The position numbers were made by a program, and so were the translations under genes. Of a DNA stretch of 64,000 nucleotides, positions 61,983 through 64,000 are shown in pieces (the first letter of the stretch is position 1; each line of letters begins with the position of its first letter). Origin of the DNA: Polynucleobacter sp. es-EL-1 (lineage in GTDB: Bacteria; Pseudomonadota; Gammaproteobacteria; Burkholderiales; Burkholderiaceae); contig NZ_CP061310.1 in assembly GCF_018687975.1 (NCBI RefSeq), forward strand, positions 1,674,001-1,738,000. Reading direction: 5' to 3'. The notes under the pieces were generated by a model. The model was not told the DNA's origin. It did no database searches and was given only the letters and a program-made list of their open reading frames with translations.

Positions 61983-62809
61983 TGTCCACACTTCCACTTG
62001 GTCAGGCAACGCAATACCCAGATCAATATGATCCGAGCCTGCTTTTTCCTATTCCGCGCTCTGAGAATCGCCTCAAGCTCGGCATCCAACCTAATCAGGC
62101 CTTACCGTTTGTTGGTGTCGACATTTGGAATGCCTTCGAATTAAGTTGGCTCAATCAAAAAGGTAAGCCACAAATTGCCTTAGCAGAGTTTCAGGTGCCA
62201 GCAGATTCTCCAAACATGATTGAGTCTAAATCTTTTAAGCTTTACCTTAATAGCTTGAATAGCGCACGTTTTGAAGATGAGAACGCTGTGCGAGAAAGAT
62301 TAATTACTGATTTGTCAGAAGTAGCTGGTAGCAAAGTAGCAACGCGCATTAGCCCAAGCGATGCTATTGCGAAAAAGGGTATGCAAGAAATGAGTGGCGT
62401 ACTAATGGATCGATTGGATATTGAAATCGATCCAAGCCTGAGGGCAGACCCCAGCCTTCTTCAAGTCAATGAATCTTTTGGACCCATTGAACAATGTTTG
62501 GTTTCTCATCTCCTCAAATCAAACTGCCCGGTGACCGGTCAACCAGATTGGGCTAGTGTACAAATCCGTTACCAAGGCAGACCCATTCTGGAAGAAGGTT
62601 TACTACGTTACTTAATTGGCTTTAGACACTTAGGTGAATTTCATGAACATTGCGTGGAAACGATCTTTTGCGATATTAAGCGTCAGTGCAAGCCCGAAAA
62701 GCTCTCAGTCTATGCGCGCTATACCCGCAGGGGTGGATTAGATATCAACCCTTTTCGCACCGATCACAATGCCCCATGGCCAGATAACACGCGCCATGCA
62801 AGGCAGTAA
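61982..62809 (+). CDS. queF: NADPH-dependent 7-cyano-7-deazaguanine reductase QueF (long form)
   Basis: QueF reduces preQ0 to preQ1 in queuosine synthesis. The 275-residue protein is the long YqcD type with two tunnel-fold halves. The signature ESKSFKLYLNSLN precedes the catalytic Cys182 in SNCPVTGQPDWASVQIRY. GEFHEHCVETIFCDI and YTRRGGLDINPFR complete the family blocks. No other queuosine gene and no preQ1 riboswitch are visible nearby. Confidence 0.96.
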   Translation: MSTLPLGQATQYPDQYDPSLLFPIPRSENRLKLGIQPNQALPFVGVDIWNAFELSWLNQKGKPQIALAEFQVPADSPNMIESKSFKLYLNSLNSARFEDENAVRERLITDLSEVAGSKVATRISPSDAIAKKGMQEMSGVLMDRLDIEIDPSLRADPSLLQVNESFGPIEQCLVSHLLKSNCPVTGQPDWASVQIRYQGRPILEEGLLRYLIGFRHLGEFHEHCVETIFCDIKRQCKPEKLSVYARYTRRGGLDINPFRTDHNAPWPDNTRHARQ

Positions 62810-62826
62810 ACATTGAATAGATAAAT

Positions 62827-62853
62827 AAAAAGCCCTTCTTCAAGGGCTTTTTA
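62827..62853. terminator. Bidirectional terminator between queF and ssb
   Basis: AAGCCCTT pairs with AAGGGCTT around CTTC (about 62830-62849), flanked by A and T runs. It can end queF on the plus strand and ssb on the minus strand. Confidence 0.9.
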
Positions 62854-62878
62854 TATTTCACCAGCAACAGGCTATGGA

Positions 62879-63334
62879 TTAAAACGGAATATCGTCGTCC
62901 ATTGCACCAAGTGATGCAGCATTTGAAGATGCTGGTGCAGATTGTTCAGCCGGCTTTGAGCGGCTATAACTTTCACCACCATCACCACTGCCACCCACTG
63001 GCTTACCACCAAGCATCTGCATTGTTTCTGCAACGATCTCGGTAGAGTATTTTTCTTGACCACTAGCATCAGTCCATTTGCGAGTACGCAAACGACCTTC
63101 GACATACACTTGTGAACCTTTTTTGAGGTACTGACCAGCGATCTCAGCCAGCTTGCCAAAGAATGCAACGCGGTGCCATTCTGTGGTTTCTTTCATTTCA
63201 CCAGTTTGCTTATCTTTATAGCGATCTGATGTTGCTACTGAAATATTAGTTACGGCATCGCCGCTTGGCATATAACGTGTTTCTGGGTCGCGCCCTACGT
63301 TACCTACGATGATGACTTTATTTACCGAAGCCAT
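62879..63334 (-). CDS. ssb: Single-stranded DNA-binding protein
   Basis: SSB coats single-stranded DNA in replication and repair. The OB-fold start ASVNKVIIVGNVGRDPETRYMPSGDAV, EWHRVAFFGKLAEIAGQYLKKG and the acidic C-terminal tip MDDDIPF, which recruits partner proteins, are all present in 151 residues. GGGAGA precedes the ATG. It follows an MFS gene, the usual uvrA-MFS-ssb neighbourhood in this group. Confidence 0.97.
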   Translation of the reverse strand: MASVNKVIIVGNVGRDPETRYMPSGDAVTNISVATSDRYKDKQTGEMKETTEWHRVAFFGKLAEIAGQYLKKGSQVYVEGRLRTRKWTDASGQEKYSTEIVAETMQMLGGKPVGGSGDGGESYSRSKPAEQSAPASSNAASLGAMDDDIPF

Positions 63335-63376
63335 GTTGTCTCCCGAAGAAAATAATGCAGTTAATTAAATGTAAAG

Positions 63377-64000
63377 CTAAGGTGATGTCTTTGCTTCCGA
63401 ATCATTGCTTGCCACTGTTTTTGCAGGTAATTCACGCATCGACCAAGCAATTATAAGCCAGCAAATTAAGAGCGCTGCCCCCATTGCAAAGACTGATAAA
63501 TCGCCGTGGCTATCCATGAGATAACCCCCAATAACAGCCCCTGAGAACAGCCCAATTGACTGGGTGGTGTTGTAAACCCCTAATGCTGTGCCCTTAGATT
63601 CTTTGGCAAAGCGGGATACCAATGAAGGTTGTAAAGCCTCCAATAAATTAAATCCTACAAAGTAAATCAATAAAGCAACTGCGATAGATAAGACTGAAAC
63701 AGTATTAGTAAAAAGCACTTCCGCAATCAATAGCAACACAATCGCAAACAAAAGAATCGTGCGTAATTGCTGCTTCTTCTCACCAAAAATGAGAATCGGC
63801 GCCATCAAGAAAAAAGAAAGTAAAACGACGGGGAGATATACCTGCCAATGGGATGCGAGCGGTAGTCCCGCTTGCACCAATAAGCGTGGCACTACTAAGA
63901 ACATTGCCACTTGTGTAGCGTGTAAAACAAATACACCCGCATTTAAACGCATGAGTTCAGGCCGAAAAAACACTTCCTTGAGGCTTGCTTGTTGAACTTT
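63377..64000 (-). CDS. MFS transporter, C-terminal part (cut by the window edge)
   Basis: The reading frame stays open to the last base of the window, so the N-terminus lies beyond it. The visible part (about 207 residues) has six membrane spans, with the inter-domain block RLNAGVFVLHATQVAMFLVVPRL and the conserved GTALGVYNTTQSIGLFSGAVIGGYL. This is the C-terminal half of a drug-type major facilitator. The substrate is unknown. A GTG at 63973 is an internal codon, not the start. Confidence 0.88.
   Translation of the reverse strand, partial: KVQQASLKEVFFRPELMRLNAGVFVLHATQVAMFLVVPRLLVQAGLPLASHWQVYLPVVLLSFFLMAPILIFGEKKQQLRTILLFAIVLLLIAEVLFTNTVSVLSIAVALLIYFVGFNLLEALQPSLVSRFAKESKGTALGVYNTTQSIGLFSGAVIGGYLMDSHGDLSVFAMGAALLICWLIIAWSMRELPAKTVASNDSEAKTSP

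Noticed and set aside
1..64000. tRNA or rRNA genes, CRISPR arrays, insertion sequences, prophage or defence systems
   Set aside because: No cloverleaf-like gaps, repeat-spacer pattern, transposase, integrase or known defence protein was seen; gaps between genes are short and accounted for.

Overview
The window looks like a stretch of core chromosome from a small-genome freshwater betaproteobacterium of the Burkholderiales, most likely Polynucleobacter or a close relative. This rests on moderate-to-low GC, dense packing, betaproteobacterial gene orders (lptD-surA-pdxA-rsmA; dusB-fis-purH-ruvCAB; ubiE-Tim44-ubiJ-ubiB; rplM-rpsI-argC-erpA) and protein character. The species call is an inference and was not checked against a database. 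I see no phage, insertion sequence, CRISPR array, toxin-antitoxin pair, tRNA or rRNA gene. About 62 protein genes, one RNase P RNA and one candidate small RNA fill the window.

Layout. 1-9,000 is the most accessory-like part: a TRAP transporter (dctP-dctQ-dctM, minus) divergent from a cytoplasmic gamma-glutamyltransferase-family enzyme, then a TRIC-type membrane protein, a zeta-class GST (MaiA), an AEC carrier, a gamma-carbonic-anhydrase-like protein and an ammonium transporter with a possible NtrC-type palindrome upstream. 9,100-12,350 has a Rap1a-like exported protein, a glycine-zipper lipoprotein, htpG behind a textbook sigma-32 promoter, and a rhodanese. 12,400-22,400 (plus) runs antiporter, miaB, ybeY, corC, lnt, glyQ, glyS, gmhB, plsC. 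22,400-28,140 (minus) is lptD-surA-pdxA-rsmA. 28,170-37,780 (plus) is amgK-murU-pepP-ubiH, dusB-fis, purH, ruvC-ruvA-ruvB. 37,780-43,000 holds tyrS, anmK, erpA, argC, rpsI, rplM and the candidate sRNA. 43,100-59,400 has osmC, rnpB, pyrC, glycerate kinase, an Atm1-like ABC exporter, nudB, aspS, DUF502, ubiB, ubiJ, Tim44-like, ubiE, DUF971 and a 1,279-residue FAD/Fe-S oxidoreductase. 59,500-64,000 has ilvA, a 5'-nucleotidase, queF, ssb and a truncated MFS transporter.

How the genes fit together. Envelope building dominates: LPS export and assembly (lptD, surA, gmhB), lipoprotein maturation (lnt), phospholipid synthesis (plsC) and peptidoglycan recycling through anhydroMurNAc and MurNAc (anmK, amgK, murU). 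Ubiquinone synthesis is spread over ubiH, ubiE, ubiJ and ubiB. Translation and RNA maturation are represented by glyQS, tyrS, aspS, rpsI, rplM, miaB, ybeY, rsmA, dusB, queF and rnpB. The most unexpected item is a transcription unit of about 100 nt at 42,872-42,977 (minus) with its own promoter, CCUCC-type anti-Shine-Dalgarno motifs and an intrinsic terminator, lying between rplM and osmC.
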